A stretch of DNA of 64,000 bases from Cytobacillus pseudoceanisediminis (GTDB lineage Bacteria > Bacillota > Bacilli > Bacillales > Cytobacillaceae), in contig NZ_CP097349.1 of the NCBI RefSeq assembly GCF_023516215.1, positions 3,410,001-3,474,000 on the forward strand. Reading direction: 5' to 3'. Both the position numbers and the translations under genes were made by a program. Every line of letters begins with the position of its first letter. Position 1 is the stretch's first letter. Shown here one piece after another: positions 24,678-32,528 of the stretch. Under the pieces are notes generated by a model. That model was not told the origin of the DNA. It ran no database searches and was given only the letters and a program-made list of their open reading frames with translations.

Positions 24678-25949
24678 ATGGGATTAGATAATAAGTTTGA
24701 AATTTATATTAGAGATTTGTGTAAACGGATAAAAAATAAGGATGTACATGCCCATATAAAACTGGAAATTAACGATCACCTTCATACGCTCAAAGAGGAG
24801 GCCATGAGTACAGGACTTTCAGAAGAAGAGGCTATAGATCAAGCATTGGCACGTATGGGAGATGCAGTAGTTTTGGGAAAGCAGCTTAACAAAACACACA
24901 AAGCCCCTATGGATGTGAAAACCTTGTTGCCAGTGCTGACAGCTTCTCTATTTGGGCTACTGGTTATGTATTATTTGCAATTCCATTCGGCTTTTACAGA
25001 GCTTCAAGAACTGAAAGTTTTCAATAAAAGTCTTAGCTTCTACTCGTTGGGTGTCGTGCTCATGCTAAGCCTATTTATGTTTGATTACAGGAGATTGATG
25101 AAATACTCCAAGCACTTCTATGCGGCAACAATCCTCATACTTTTATTGACCGTTCTCATTGGTGTTAGAGTCGATGATGTGCCATTTTTAAATGTAGGCT
25201 TTGCCACTATTAATTTCACCGAAATCACTCCATTCCTTTTGGTCATTGCCTTTGCTGGAATGTTTCATTCCTGGGATTGGAATGATAATCGAAAGTCTTG
25301 GTTTGGATTAGGTATTATGTCAATACCAATTTTACTAATGGCGACTACAGGAGCCTTCGCAGCTACTATTATTAGCATCATTGTATGCGCTGTAATCATG
25401 CATACGTCAAGGTCCAGCCTTAAACAAACTATAACATTCGCAGTTGTTGCTTCTATATGGCCCATCTGGAATCTGCTGTCTCTTTCTCAGAGATACTCCA
25501 TGGTAAACTCCTATACAGATCTTAAAATAGGTGAGGCTTATTTTATAGGAAGTGCCCTTCAGGTGACCCCAAGTTTCATTTCTGAGGTCCATACAGATTT
25601 TATCTTGGCGTACATCATCTATTCGTTTGGGTGGCTAGCCGCAATCACGGCTTTAGCTCTGGTTATATTTTTTATTTGTAGAATATCGATTACCGCCAAA
25701 AGTGTGAATCCCCCTTATGGTAAATTGCTAATTACAGGATTGGCAGCAGTCTTTTCAGCTCAGTTTATACTAAGCCTACTGATGAATCTCGGTTTATCTC
25801 CACTGAGTGGTGTACCCGTACCATTCATGAGTTATGGAGGTTCACATTTATTGCTGGAGATGATATCCGCAGGACTGATTCTAAGCGTATATAGAAGACG
25901 AAAAACCAAGGAGACAGTTTCCTTGACTCACGGTCCGCAAAGTAATTAA
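24678..25949 (+). CDS. HAAS (permease prefix) domain fused to FtsW/RodA/SpoVE-like protein
   Basis: A 423-residue membrane protein. The N-terminal 75 residues form a permease-prefix/HAAS domain (KLEINDHLHTLKEEAM, EEAIDQALARMGD). About nine or ten membrane helices follow, with SEDS-family motifs: VHTDFILAYIIYSFGW (candidate catalytic Asp) and PLSGVPVPFMSYGGS near the C-terminus. SEDS proteins polymerise or handle lipid-linked peptidoglycan precursors; this version may be a dedicated envelope-stress form. Cotranscribed with PadR and ends in a strong terminator. Confidence 0.8.
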   Translation: MGLDNKFEIYIRDLCKRIKNKDVHAHIKLEINDHLHTLKEEAMSTGLSEEEAIDQALARMGDAVVLGKQLNKTHKAPMDVKTLLPVLTASLFGLLVMYYLQFHSAFTELQELKVFNKSLSFYSLGVVLMLSLFMFDYRRLMKYSKHFYAATILILLLTVLIGVRVDDVPFLNVGFATINFTEITPFLLVIAFAGMFHSWDWNDNRKSWFGLGIMSIPILLMATTGAFAATIISIIVCAVIMHTSRSSLKQTITFAVVASIWPIWNLLSLSQRYSMVNSYTDLKIGEAYFIGSALQVTPSFISEVHTDFILAYIIYSFGWLAAITALALVIFFICRISITAKSVNPPYGKLLITGLAAVFSAQFILSLLMNLGLSPLSGVPVPFMSYGGSHLLLEMISAGLILSVYRRRKTKETVSLTHGPQSN

Positions 25950-25992
25950 AAGCAACCCATAATGGATTCAATGCTGCAAGAAGCCATTACTA

Positions 25993-26027
25993 AAAATCTC
26001 AGACTATTTGCCAGTCTGAGATTTTTT
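25993..26027 (+). terminator. Strong intrinsic terminator
   Basis: A 12-bp stem AAATCTCAGACT / AGTCTGAGATTT with a 7-nt loop and TTTT tail ends the padR operon. Confidence 0.85.
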
Positions 26028-26162
26028 AATGGATTATTTTATTAGTGATAAAAAAGTGCCAGATCCTTTATACTCAAACTGTTCTTACCGATGCGGTCTT
26101 TAATTACCTCTTACACGAACTGCTACATCTTTTAATAAATTCATTATAAAATGTGTTTATCC

Positions 26163-26196
26163 TTCTTGAATTAACGCACCTTTTAGTTGAATAAGG
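26163..26196 (+). repeat. CTGCCCC element, right box only
   Basis: TTCTTGAATTAACGCACC followed by TTTTAGTTGAATAAGG. The left box and hairpin are missing. It lies 61 bp beyond the YciI-type stop codon. Confidence 0.55.
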
Positions 26197-26257
26197 TAAA
26201 TGCGACTAATAGCTATTGAGTTTTACACCTGATACTAGAAGAAAAATGACTTGACCA

Positions 26258-26631
26258 TTATTCTCTCTTCTCGAAGTAGTGGATAGGGCGGATTTCAATC
26301 CTCCAGTTAAACTGCTCACCTGCATCCAATTGTGTGGTCGGATGTAAGGAGACCACCCTAATTGCATCCTTAATATCAAGTGCCTCTATGATGAACACAC
26401 TGCCTATCATCTCATTTGTTTTGTCAAAAGGACCCTCAGTAACCTCAACCTTCCCGTTCATCCGCTTCAAGCATTTTACTTCTAAGTCAACACCAACATC
26501 CATAATTACTTGACCGCTCTTGTAAAGTTCCTTTAGGTGGGTTGACATTCGCTCAGGACAGTTTCGATCTCCGCCTTGGGGCTGGCATCCATTTTCTCTG
26601 GGTTGAAGTAACCCAAACACAAGTATTTCAT
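26258..26631 (-). CDS. YciI/DGPF-domain protein, frameshifted
   Basis: A YCII-related protein of about 124 residues. The N-terminus MKYLCLGYFNPEKMD is in one frame with AAAGGAGA upstream. The rest (HLKELYKSGQVIMDVGVDLE, EGPFDKTNEMIGSVFIIEA, IEIRPI) is in another. One extra C in CCC near 26540 joins them. The EGPF...G-ways of the DGPF motif and the IEIRPI end are typical. The family has a dimeric ferredoxin-like fold related to ABM proteins; function is usually unknown. Confidence 0.7.
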
Positions 26632-26718
26632 TTTAACTTCTCCTTTTTATAGAAGCAGTTTTTGACTCTAATGGTATTCTTTACTATTGAGTAAAATTCG
26701 ACTAGTCTTTATAAAACC

Positions 26719-26814
26719 CTTCTTGAACTATCCTGCCCCTTTAGTTTAAAAGGGATTTAATATAAAATGCACCAATCCTTCTTATGGATATCAACGCACC
26801 GCTCTTTTAATAAA
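26719..26814 (+). repeat. CTGCCCC element, full copy, own hairpin
   Basis: The left box is TTGAACTATCCTGCCCCTTTAG followed by TTTAAAAGG. The inner hairpin pairs CCAATCC with GGATATC-like bases, and the right box GCACCGCTCTTTTAATAAAATG overlaps the last codons of the kinase gene. Confidence 0.7.
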
Positions 26815-27451
26815 ATGTATTTTTCTCGACAAAAATTGTTTCCTTGGTACTTTTAATAATAATGTCGAAATGCTTACTGTATGGATGCATAAATACTTCG
26901 TACTGAATACGTCGCTCATTGTGAGATTGATTTAAATAATCAATGTCTGTTCCTCTTTCCTCTATATCTCGACCCAATCGTCTTTCAAGTTCTGTATCGC
27001 CATCAGTATAAAAATAAATTAGTAAATCAAATAGCTTAGGATTAGCAAAAGCAACACTCATACCTTCTATAATGGTTAATTTATTTTGTGAAGAGAGTAT
27101 TTTACTTTTTAAATAATGTGTATCAATCGTACGTAAATTCATATTTTCCTTTAGCATCAGTACATCTCTTTCTAAGGAAGGTACATGATGTGCCGCGGGA
27201 TGGCATGCTGTCATTTTAAAATGATGTATTGTTTCTTTATATTTATAGTTAATTACTGCGAATTTCCGAATTGATGAACTCACTATGTATGGGTCCGTAT
27301 TAAGATAGTTTACATCGTACTTTAACTCTTCCATTAATTTATGTGCAAAAGTCGTTTTTCCAGCAGCTCCATGGCCAGAAATTCCAATAATCAGCTTCTT
27401 CTCCGAGTTCTCGATCCAGTGTTTGATTTCTTGAATTAATTTAATCATCAT
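26807..27451 (-). CDS. Uridine kinase-like P-loop kinase
   Basis: A 214-residue P-loop phosphotransferase resembling uridine kinase/phosphoribulokinase-like proteins. The Walker A is GISGHGAAGKTTF near residues 23-35, with LTIIEGMSVA as the Walker B-like strand. The lid region has RRLGRDIEERGTD. The substrate is unknown; a nucleoside, pantothenate-like or sugar substrate is possible. The stop and last few codons are shared with the right box of the next repeat. Confidence 0.75.
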   Translation of the reverse strand: MMIKLIQEIKHWIENSEKKLIIGISGHGAAGKTTFAHKLMEELKYDVNYLNTDPYIVSSSIRKFAVINYKYKETIHHFKMTACHPAAHHVPSLERDVLMLKENMNLRTIDTHYLKSKILSSQNKLTIIEGMSVAFANPKLFDLLIYFYTDGDTELERRLGRDIEERGTDIDYLNQSHNERRIQYEVFMHPYSKHFDIIIKSTKETIFVEKNTFY

Positions 27452-27528
27452 TAACTCTCATTTCTCTATTTTATTTATGTCCATTTGAAGAGAGCGTCTT
27501 CTTCATCTCGCAAATACGCCCCCTTTCC

Positions 27529-27596
27529 TGTTCCACAAACCTGCCCCGTTAGTTTAAAAAGAAAAGCTGCCCGGATTGGCAGCTGGTATTAAGGTC
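27529..27596 (+). repeat. CTGCCCC element, left box and hairpin
   Basis: The left box is CACAAACCTGCCCCGTTAGTTTAAAAAG and the hairpin AGCTGCCCGGATTGGCAGCT is at 27565-27584. The right box is not visible before the GNAT stop, 38 bp away. Confidence 0.75.
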
Positions 27597-27634
27597 AGAT
27601 TTCTGAAGGTAAAATTCTTTGGCACTACATTGCA

Positions 27635-28093
27635 TTAAATCTCTTTTACCATTTTTAGAACTTCCGTTTCGTAGTTTAAATGCTTATAGAAATTTACCGC
27701 ACGATCATTCTTGGCAAAGACATTCAGGATGATTTGATGGTACCCTTTTTGATGAGCCCATTCTTCTGCCTTCTCCATAAGTCTCTTACCGACCCCCTTG
27801 CCTTCACCTTTAGATGAAACTGCAATGGCTACAATATTTCCTTGTTCTATACCACTTAGAAAATCTTTATGTGGCTTTACTTCTATGAAACCTAATAATT
27901 CACCTGTCTCTTCCTCTGCCACAAAGATCTCTGTACCAGGGGCAGGATCGTTTAGTGATTCTTTAGCTATTTTTAATTGTGCCTCTTCCATTTTTTCAGG
28001 ATCACGCCAGCCCATTAGGTTGGATTCAGCAAATCGTGTTGAAAGACTTACAAGAAAATCTTTATCTGTCTCTTTATATGGTCTGATATTCAT
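27635..28093 (-). CDS. GNAT family N-acetyltransferase
   Basis: A 152-residue acetyltransferase with motif A VAIAVSSKGEGKGVGKRLM (about residues 88-106) and a C-terminal NDRAVNFYKHLNYE. The closest style is the aminoglycoside 6'-N-acetyltransferase/RimI-like group, but the acceptor is unknown. ATG start with an AAAGGGGA site. A single gene between two repeat copies. Confidence 0.85.
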   Translation of the reverse strand: MNIRPYKETDKDFLVSLSTRFAESNLMGWRDPEKMEEAQLKIAKESLNDPAPGTEIFVAEEETGELLGFIEVKPHKDFLSGIEQGNIVAIAVSSKGEGKGVGKRLMEKAEEWAHQKGYHQIILNVFAKNDRAVNFYKHLNYETEVLKMVKEI

Positions 28094-28165
28094 AGTATTC
28101 CCCTTTTATTATTGAAGTTTTTAACCGTCAAGGTTAATAATTCTTCTCTCTATAAAACAATCCCT

Positions 28166-28252
28166 TTTTTCACTAACCCGCTCGTTAGTCGAATAAGAAA
28201 AAGCGATCCTCCATTATTGAAGAATCGCACCGTTAGCTGAAGAACAATTCCT
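28166..28252 (+). repeat. CTGCCCC element, GCGAT hairpin variant, full copy
   Basis: The left box is CACTAACCCGCTCGTTAGTCGAATAAG, with arms pairing ACTAAC/GTTAGT. The hairpin is GCGATCCTCC...GAATCGC and the right box GCACCGTTAGCTGAAG. Confidence 0.7.
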
Positions 28253-28295
28253 TTTAGGGATAATGTAAATGATTCGACCCTGTTCCCAGAAATCC

Positions 28296-28332
28296 TTTCT
28301 TAACTAAACTGCCCCTTTAGTTAAACAAGAAA
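28296..28332 (+). repeat. CTGCCCC element, left box
   Basis: CTTAACTAAACTGCCCC and TTTAGTTAAACAAG form a nearly perfect inverted repeat around the spacer. It lies 23 bp from the DUF3221 stop and only 44 bp from the previous copy, with no gene between. Confidence 0.7.
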
Positions 28333-28355
28333 TCATTCTTTAACCACTTTCCCTA

Positions 28356-28697
28356 TTATTTCTTCTCGACTTTAAGAACCTTTATTTTGGCAGGATGTGA
28401 TTCCAATACTTCACCGAACCAAACCTTCATTTTTTGACCGTCTTTATACGGGGAAAAAGAAAATGGAACACTATCTAATTTATAAATTCCTCCATAGCTT
28501 CGGATGAATTCTTGATTTGATTGTTCCTTAGCAGTTTTAACATCAAAGTCCTCATCTGTAATCAAATACCATACTCCTTCTTTATTTAGGATATATCCTT
28601 CTACTGTCATTTTTTCATTTGCACCGATTTTATTAACGAGGTCACCAAGGATAATAATTGCAAATAGAATTACCAAAAGTATCACTAGTTTTTTCAT
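28356..28697 (-). CDS. DUF3221 domain protein (YobA-like)
   Basis: A 113-residue membrane-anchored protein. An N-terminal hydrophobic anchor (residues 3-20) precedes a DUF3221 domain with VEGYILNKEGVWYLITDEDF and GQKMKVWFGEVLESHPAKIKV. Such proteins face the outside of Bacillus cells; function unknown. A single array gene with repeat copies before and after it. Confidence 0.75.
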   Translation of the reverse strand: MKKLVILLVILFAIIILGDLVNKIGANEKMTVEGYILNKEGVWYLITDEDFDVKTAKEQSNQEFIRSYGGIYKLDSVPFSFSPYKDGQKMKVWFGEVLESHPAKIKVLKVEKK

Positions 28698-28765
28698 AGC
28701 TAACCCATTTATTCACTCCCTTGATTTCAATTATATGAGTATTTCAACTCCTATCCTTAGATTCC

Positions 28766-28800
28766 TCTTTTACTAAACTGCCCCTTTAGTTTAATACTTC
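28766..28800 (+). repeat. CTGCCCC element, left box
   Basis: TTACTAAACTGCCCC and TTTAGTTTAATAC. No hairpin follows. It lies next to the decayed gene at 28833. Confidence 0.65.
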
Positions 28801-28832
28801 ATCTTCATAACACCTTATTATAAAGGGGACCT

Positions 28833-29172
28833 TCAGTTCTGAAATTGGTTCAAAAGCCACGTTGCATTGTCCTTCGAAATATACGGCAATGTCTAAATAA
28901 TTGCTTCTGCACCACATTGTATTATGGTACTTATACCCGCACCAACTTTTTTCACAATCCACTTCAAGCCTGCTTCTCCGTCATCACTACTAGACAAACT
29001 TTTCGCTGGACAAAAAATTGCACACTCAAAATCTTTTCAAGATAGTATCCAACCTGTTTTCTTGTCTAATAATGCAGGTGAGAAAATTTCCCCATGCATT
29101 ACAAATTTATACGTCCATTCGAATTGTCATTTATTTTCCCCAAAGTATAATTCTGAGGTTAAAAATTCTATA
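28833..29172 (-). pseudogene. Decayed array gene, family not recognised
   Basis: One minus-strand frame stays coding-like for about 110 codons apart from three internal stops: FLTSELYFGENK-stop-QFEWTYKFVMHGEIFSP, ...KKTGWILS-stop-KDFECAIF..., and ...GISTIIQCGAEAII-stop-TLPYISKDN, ending before the repeat at 28766. Two stops are TGA where Trp would fit. There is no frameshift, which points to point-mutation decay. It is flanked by repeats on both sides, so a former cassette. Confidence 0.5.
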
Positions 29173-29185
29173 TTAGTTGAAGTAA

Positions 29186-29332
29186 TCCTTTTTCAACTAA
29201 ATGCCCCGTTTGTTTAAAAAGAAAGGCTTTGTTAAATAGTATTGTTGTTTTTCAGGCAAAAAATATGGGAACGTCTGATTTGGACGTTCCCGTTCATATT
29301 CCGTTAAAGGACCCGTTAATGAAATAAGGTAA
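29186..29332 (+). repeat. CTGCCCC element with a foreign terminator hairpin
   Basis: The left box TTCAACTAAATGCCCCGTTTG followed by TTTAAAAAG and a right box GGACCCGTTAATGAAATAAGG flank an unrelated perfect hairpin, GGGAACGTC/GACGTTCCC (29267-29291), in place of GCTGCC/GGCAGC. It ends 12 bp from the VOC stop codon. Confidence 0.65.
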
Positions 29333-29344
29333 TTTATTGTAATC

Positions 29345-29716
29345 TTACCAATGTACTTGAAGTTTATTACCATTTGGGTCATAAAAGTGGAAAAAGGCAT
29401 GACCATTATCTTCTTTTATATCCTCGACCTTAACTTGATTATCAATTAAGTGTTGATGAAATTTAGATAATTCTGGACTTGTAAAGCCAATGCTAAATTC
29501 TTGTTCATTATCAATTGTAAAATGTGCAAATGTTTCATCTTCGGTAGGAACTAAGATAAGTAAGAAAGGTCCTTCATTTACTTTTAAAATTGCAAGTTCC
29601 TCAGTATTGTTTAGTAACTGGAGCCCTAATATATCTCTATACCATTGTGCAGACAGTTCTAAATCTTTTACGGGAATTCTAATATAATGTACTTGATCAA
29701 TAAATGATTTACCCAT
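29345..29716 (-). CDS. VOC family protein (glyoxalase/bleomycin resistance type)
   Basis: A 123-residue vicinal-oxygen-chelate fold protein with two beta-alpha-beta-beta-beta modules. Possible metal ligands are His in VHYIRIPV, a mid-protein acidic residue and the late FYDPNGNKLQV strand. Substrate unknown: a metalloenzyme or a drug-binding protein. AAAGGAGAG precedes the ATG. Confidence 0.8.
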   Translation of the reverse strand: MGKSFIDQVHYIRIPVKDLELSAQWYRDILGLQLLNNTEELAILKVNEGPFLLILVPTEDETFAHFTIDNEQEFSIGFTSPELSKFHQHLIDNQVKVEDIKEDNGHAFFHFYDPNGNKLQVHW

Positions 29717-29783
29717 AGCCTTCTCTCCTTTATTTAATCCGGTAAATCAAATAGTTCCCTTTCTATATACCTTTTTCCTTCCG

Positions 29784-29878
29784 CTTATTGAATTAACCTG
29801 CCCCTTTACTTGAATAAGAAAAAGCCACCTTACTTGGCAGCTGTTCTTGAAATAAAACTCACCATGAGATGAATAAAG
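29784..29878 (+). repeat. CTGCCCC element, full copy overlapping a gene end
   Basis: The left box is TTGAATTAACCTGCCCC/TTTACTTGAATAAG, the hairpin GCCACCTTACTTGGCAGC, and the right box ACTCACCATGAGATGAATAAAG. The right box contains the final codons and stop of the YunG gene. Confidence 0.75.
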
Positions 29879-30227
29879 TATCTAAATTGATTAAAACATT
29901 CTGTTTTAGATAATTATACTGTTTATCATTAGTATCTTTATATGCTTCTTCTCTATTTGAAGGAATATCCATATATAAGATGTCTTCTATAAATTGAGAA
30001 GCTGTAAAGTCGTGTCGTCTTCCATTAATCATATTATAAAAATGCCATCCATCAGGTAATTTAGTTTTCTTTATTTCTCCACCTAATAGATCATTTACTA
30101 CTAATGTGGTTACACCACATTGCCCCTTTGCAGGATTATACTTACTCCATTTTGAACTTGATTCTAAAGACCAAGATTTAGACAAAGCATTCATTATTTG
30201 TTCTATTTTAAACGTGTTATTCTCCAT
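29859..30227 (-). CDS. YunG family protein
   Basis: A 122-residue YunG-like protein, recognised by SKYNPAKGQCGVTTLVVNDL and PDGWHFYNMINGRRHDFT. The GQC-G and W-H-N pattern suggests a papain/transglutaminase-like Cys-His arrangement, but no activity is known to me. ATG with AAGGGA upstream. The last six or seven codons are in the repeat's right box, so the C-terminus was probably set when the gene joined the repeat. Confidence 0.75.
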   Translation of the reverse strand: MENNTFKIEQIMNALSKSWSLESSSKWSKYNPAKGQCGVTTLVVNDLLGGEIKKTKLPDGWHFYNMINGRRHDFTASQFIEDILYMDIPSNREEAYKDTNDKQYNYLKQNVLINLDTLFISW

Positions 30228-30263
30228 AAAAGTCCCTTCTCTTACATCTAAATACTTATCTTA

Positions 30264-30304
30264 ATTCTAATTAACCAGACCTGCCCCGTTAGTATAACAA
30301 GAAC
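30264..30304 (+). repeat. CTGCCCC element, left box
   Basis: AATTAACCAGACCTGCCCC with GTTAGTATAACAAG. The hairpin and right box are missing. It lies 5 bp from the SDR stop codon. Confidence 0.65.
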
Positions 30305-30309
30305 CAGAA

Positions 30310-31043
30310 CTACCGTAGATAACCTCCATTATTAATATCGAACGTTGCGCCTGTATAATGTTTGGCATTATCTGATAATAAGAAGATAACAGTATCAGCC
30401 ACATCTTCAGGCAGGACAGGCGTGTCGATGAGTTGATGACCTAAATACTCCTCTTTTCTCCAATTAGGTATCATACCCATCATTGGCGTATTAACCATCG
30501 TAGGAGCAACAGCATTAACCCGGATGTATGGTGAGAAATTCATGGCACAGCTTTTAGTTAAACCTAGTATAGCAGCTTTTGATGACCCATAAATTGCATC
30601 TGAGCTGCCCTCCATGCCTGACACTGAAGACATATTTATGATGACTCCCTTACGATGGCTTTGGAACAATTTTTTGCCGAACATTTGTGAGAAATAAATA
30701 AATCCCTTAACGTTTATATCTAAGACTTTATCAATTTCATCTACTTGATAATCCAATATATTTTGCGCCAAATAAATCCCGCATTATTAACTAAACCATC
30801 TACATCAGAGTGTTCTGCTTCAACATATACAAAAAATTTAGCGACCTCTTCATAGTTACTTACATCTAATTGATATGTATGTAGATCAGAGCGATCATCC
30901 ATTGACCGTTTCATGCCATATAAGGAATGTTCATTAATATCGCATGCAATAACTGAAGCACCCTCATGTAGGCATTGCTTGACAACTTCTTTTCCTATCC
31001 CAGAGGCCGCACCTGTTACGATTATTTTTCTATTTTTGAGCAC
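30310..31043 (-). CDS. Short-chain dehydrogenase/reductase, frameshifted
   Basis: An SDR oxidoreductase of about 245 residues in two frames. The N-terminal part has the NAD(P)-binding TGAASGIG and NNAG motifs. The C-terminal part has the catalytic Ser (MSSVSG) and YGSSKAA (Y-x3-K). One extra base in GCGGGATTT near 30770 restores NNAG-IYLAQNILDYQV. Cytosolic; substrate unknown. Homopolymer undercall or recent mutation. Confidence 0.75.
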
Positions 31044-31112
31044 TTATCAAAACTCCTCACTCTATTTATTACTCCAATTAACTAAGTTTTATCAAGAGCG
31101 TTACTCTTTTAC

Positions 31113-31173
31113 CTTATTGTACTAACCTCCCCTTTTGTTAATTAAGAAAAAAGCCGCCTGATCAGCAGCTGAA
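31113..31173 (+). repeat. CTGCCCC element, left box and hairpin
   Basis: The left box is TTGTACTAACCTCCCC/TTTTGTTAATTAAG and the hairpin GCCGCCTGATCAGCAGC. It abuts the hydrolase stop codon, with no space for a right box. Confidence 0.7.
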
Positions 31174-31899
31174 CTAATTATTCTCAATTAACTTTTTTAT
31201 CGCACAGACTACCACTTCCGGTTCATCATTTTGTATATAGTGAGCACTGTTTTCAGCAATTACCAATTCTCCATCAGAGGATATTTCAAGAATTTCTTTC
31301 TGCATTTCATTCCATAAATTTTGCGATTCCACAGAATAATGAGCTTTCTTACCCGCTGAAAGAACAATTAATGGTACATTTAATTTTTGTCTAGTGTCTT
31401 TCAACTGCTTTAGGCTTTCCATAAATTCATCATAATTTCCTTCGTAAACGAATTGCTTGTTATATGCTTGTTGAAAATCTTGTGACATAGTAGGGAGAAA
31501 TCGTTCTCTGTAATCTTCGGGAGTAGAGTCAATCAAGACTAGTCCACAAACTTCATTTGGATATTCTGTAGCAAACATCCGCATATTTACTCCACCAAAT
31601 GAATGACCTGCTAATATGTAGGGAGGTTTAATCTTGGCTTCACTAAGCAGTTCCTTTAATTCTTTTACCATTTCACGGCTGGTTCTGGGATTAGAACTTG
31701 ATTCACTTTTCCCAAGTCCAGCTCTATCATAAATTAGTACACTAGAGAGCATTGAAATCTCCCTTAATACTGAATTCCAGGCCTTAGAAAAGTCTCCATA
31801 TCCAGCATCCATTATGACTGTTGGCTTTCCTTTATTTTCTCCCACCAATTTAGCATATAGTTTACATTTACTTATATGTATAAACATCTCCTTATCCAT
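31174..31899 (-). CDS. Alpha/beta hydrolase
   Basis: A 241-residue alpha/beta-hydrolase. The nucleophile is in GHSFGG, the oxyanion-side region is VIMDAGYGDFSKAW, the YDRAGLGKS segment is typical, and the base may be the His in SAHYIQND. GAGAGGAA precedes the ATG. Substrate unknown. A single array gene; its stop codon touches the preceding repeat. Confidence 0.8.
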   Translation of the reverse strand: MDKEMFIHISKCKLYAKLVGENKGKPTVIMDAGYGDFSKAWNSVLREISMLSSVLIYDRAGLGKSESSSNPRTSREMVKELKELLSEAKIKPPYILAGHSFGGVNMRMFATEYPNEVCGLVLIDSTPEDYRERFLPTMSQDFQQAYNKQFVYEGNYDEFMESLKQLKDTRQKLNVPLIVLSAGKKAHYSVESQNLWNEMQKEILEISSDGELVIAENSAHYIQNDEPEVVVCAIKKLIENN

Positions 31900-31957
31900 T
31901 GGTTCATTCCTCTCGTTTTGCCAACTATCCTTAGTTAAAATTTAACATTATTAAAAA

Positions 31958-32064
31958 CTCTTATTCAAAAAACCTGCCCCGTTTGTTCAATTAAAAAAAG
32001 TCGCCAATTGGCAGCTGAATCTTAAAAGTAAGGCAACCGTTTGTTTAAGTACATTAATTCACAA
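31958..32064 (+). repeat. CTGCCCC element, full copy
   Basis: The left box TTATTCAAAAAACCTGCCCC is followed by GTTTGTTCAATTAAA. The hairpin is TCGCCAATTGGCAGCTGA and the right box GGCAACCGTTTGTTTAAGTAC with the TTCACAAACTC tail. Only a decayed coding fragment lies to its right. Confidence 0.75.
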
Positions 32065-32274
32065 ACTCAAAAATATTTTCAGTTATTAAAGGAATACTAA
32101 TTGATTGCCACTTTGCCAAATAAGTAACTAGATAATGAAGAAACCTCGCTAACTTTACTTTCTAACAGTATATTATGTTCTAATCAGAAGGAAATTCAAT
32201 AAAAAATATATCGTGTCACTCGAAAACTTCTAATTCATCGAATAAACAGTAATATCTACCGTAACATAACAAAA

Positions 32275-32442
32275 TCAAATTAAGTATTCCTCTAATTTAC
32301 TGGTTACTGAACTATTAAGTGAAATGACATCTATATCTTCAGTGAGTAGCTTTAAGCAATTATTAAAGTTGTTATAATTACAATAGAATTCCTCATTCTT
32401 GGCGTCTTTTGCAAATGGATTGTCGTTCCTTGCTAATTACAG
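32275..32442 (-). pseudogene. C-terminal coding remnant, family not recognised
   Basis: An open stretch of about 55 codons without a start codon, including DNPFAKDAKNEEFYCNYNNF and SSVTSKLEEYLI before TGA. Upstream an in-frame TAA ends it. Amino-acid use looks coding. It fits a truncated former array gene between the repeat at 31958 and the araC-type gene. Nothing else is visible in 32065-32528. Confidence 0.35.
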
Positions 32443-32528
32443 AAAGACAATATATAAGTAAAATGAAATAACTATCCCGTTAACAGAGCTGGCTGTAATG
32501 TGCTGATAGATAGAGAGGTGTAATAGGA

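Noticed and set aside
24678..25949. Naming the SEDS protein FtsW, RodA or SpoVE
   Set aside because: The HAAS prefix and PadR partner are unlike the housekeeping proteins, and there are no division or sporulation genes next to it.
28924..29217. Plus-strand frame of 97 codons
   Set aside because: The opposite strand gives a better coding-like translation with stops, flanked by repeats as for other cassettes; the plus frame has no ribosome binding site.
281..32064. Reading the CTGCCCC elements as a CRISPR array
   Set aside because: Copies are hundreds of bases apart with genes between them, not regular 30-40-bp spacers, and there are no cas genes.
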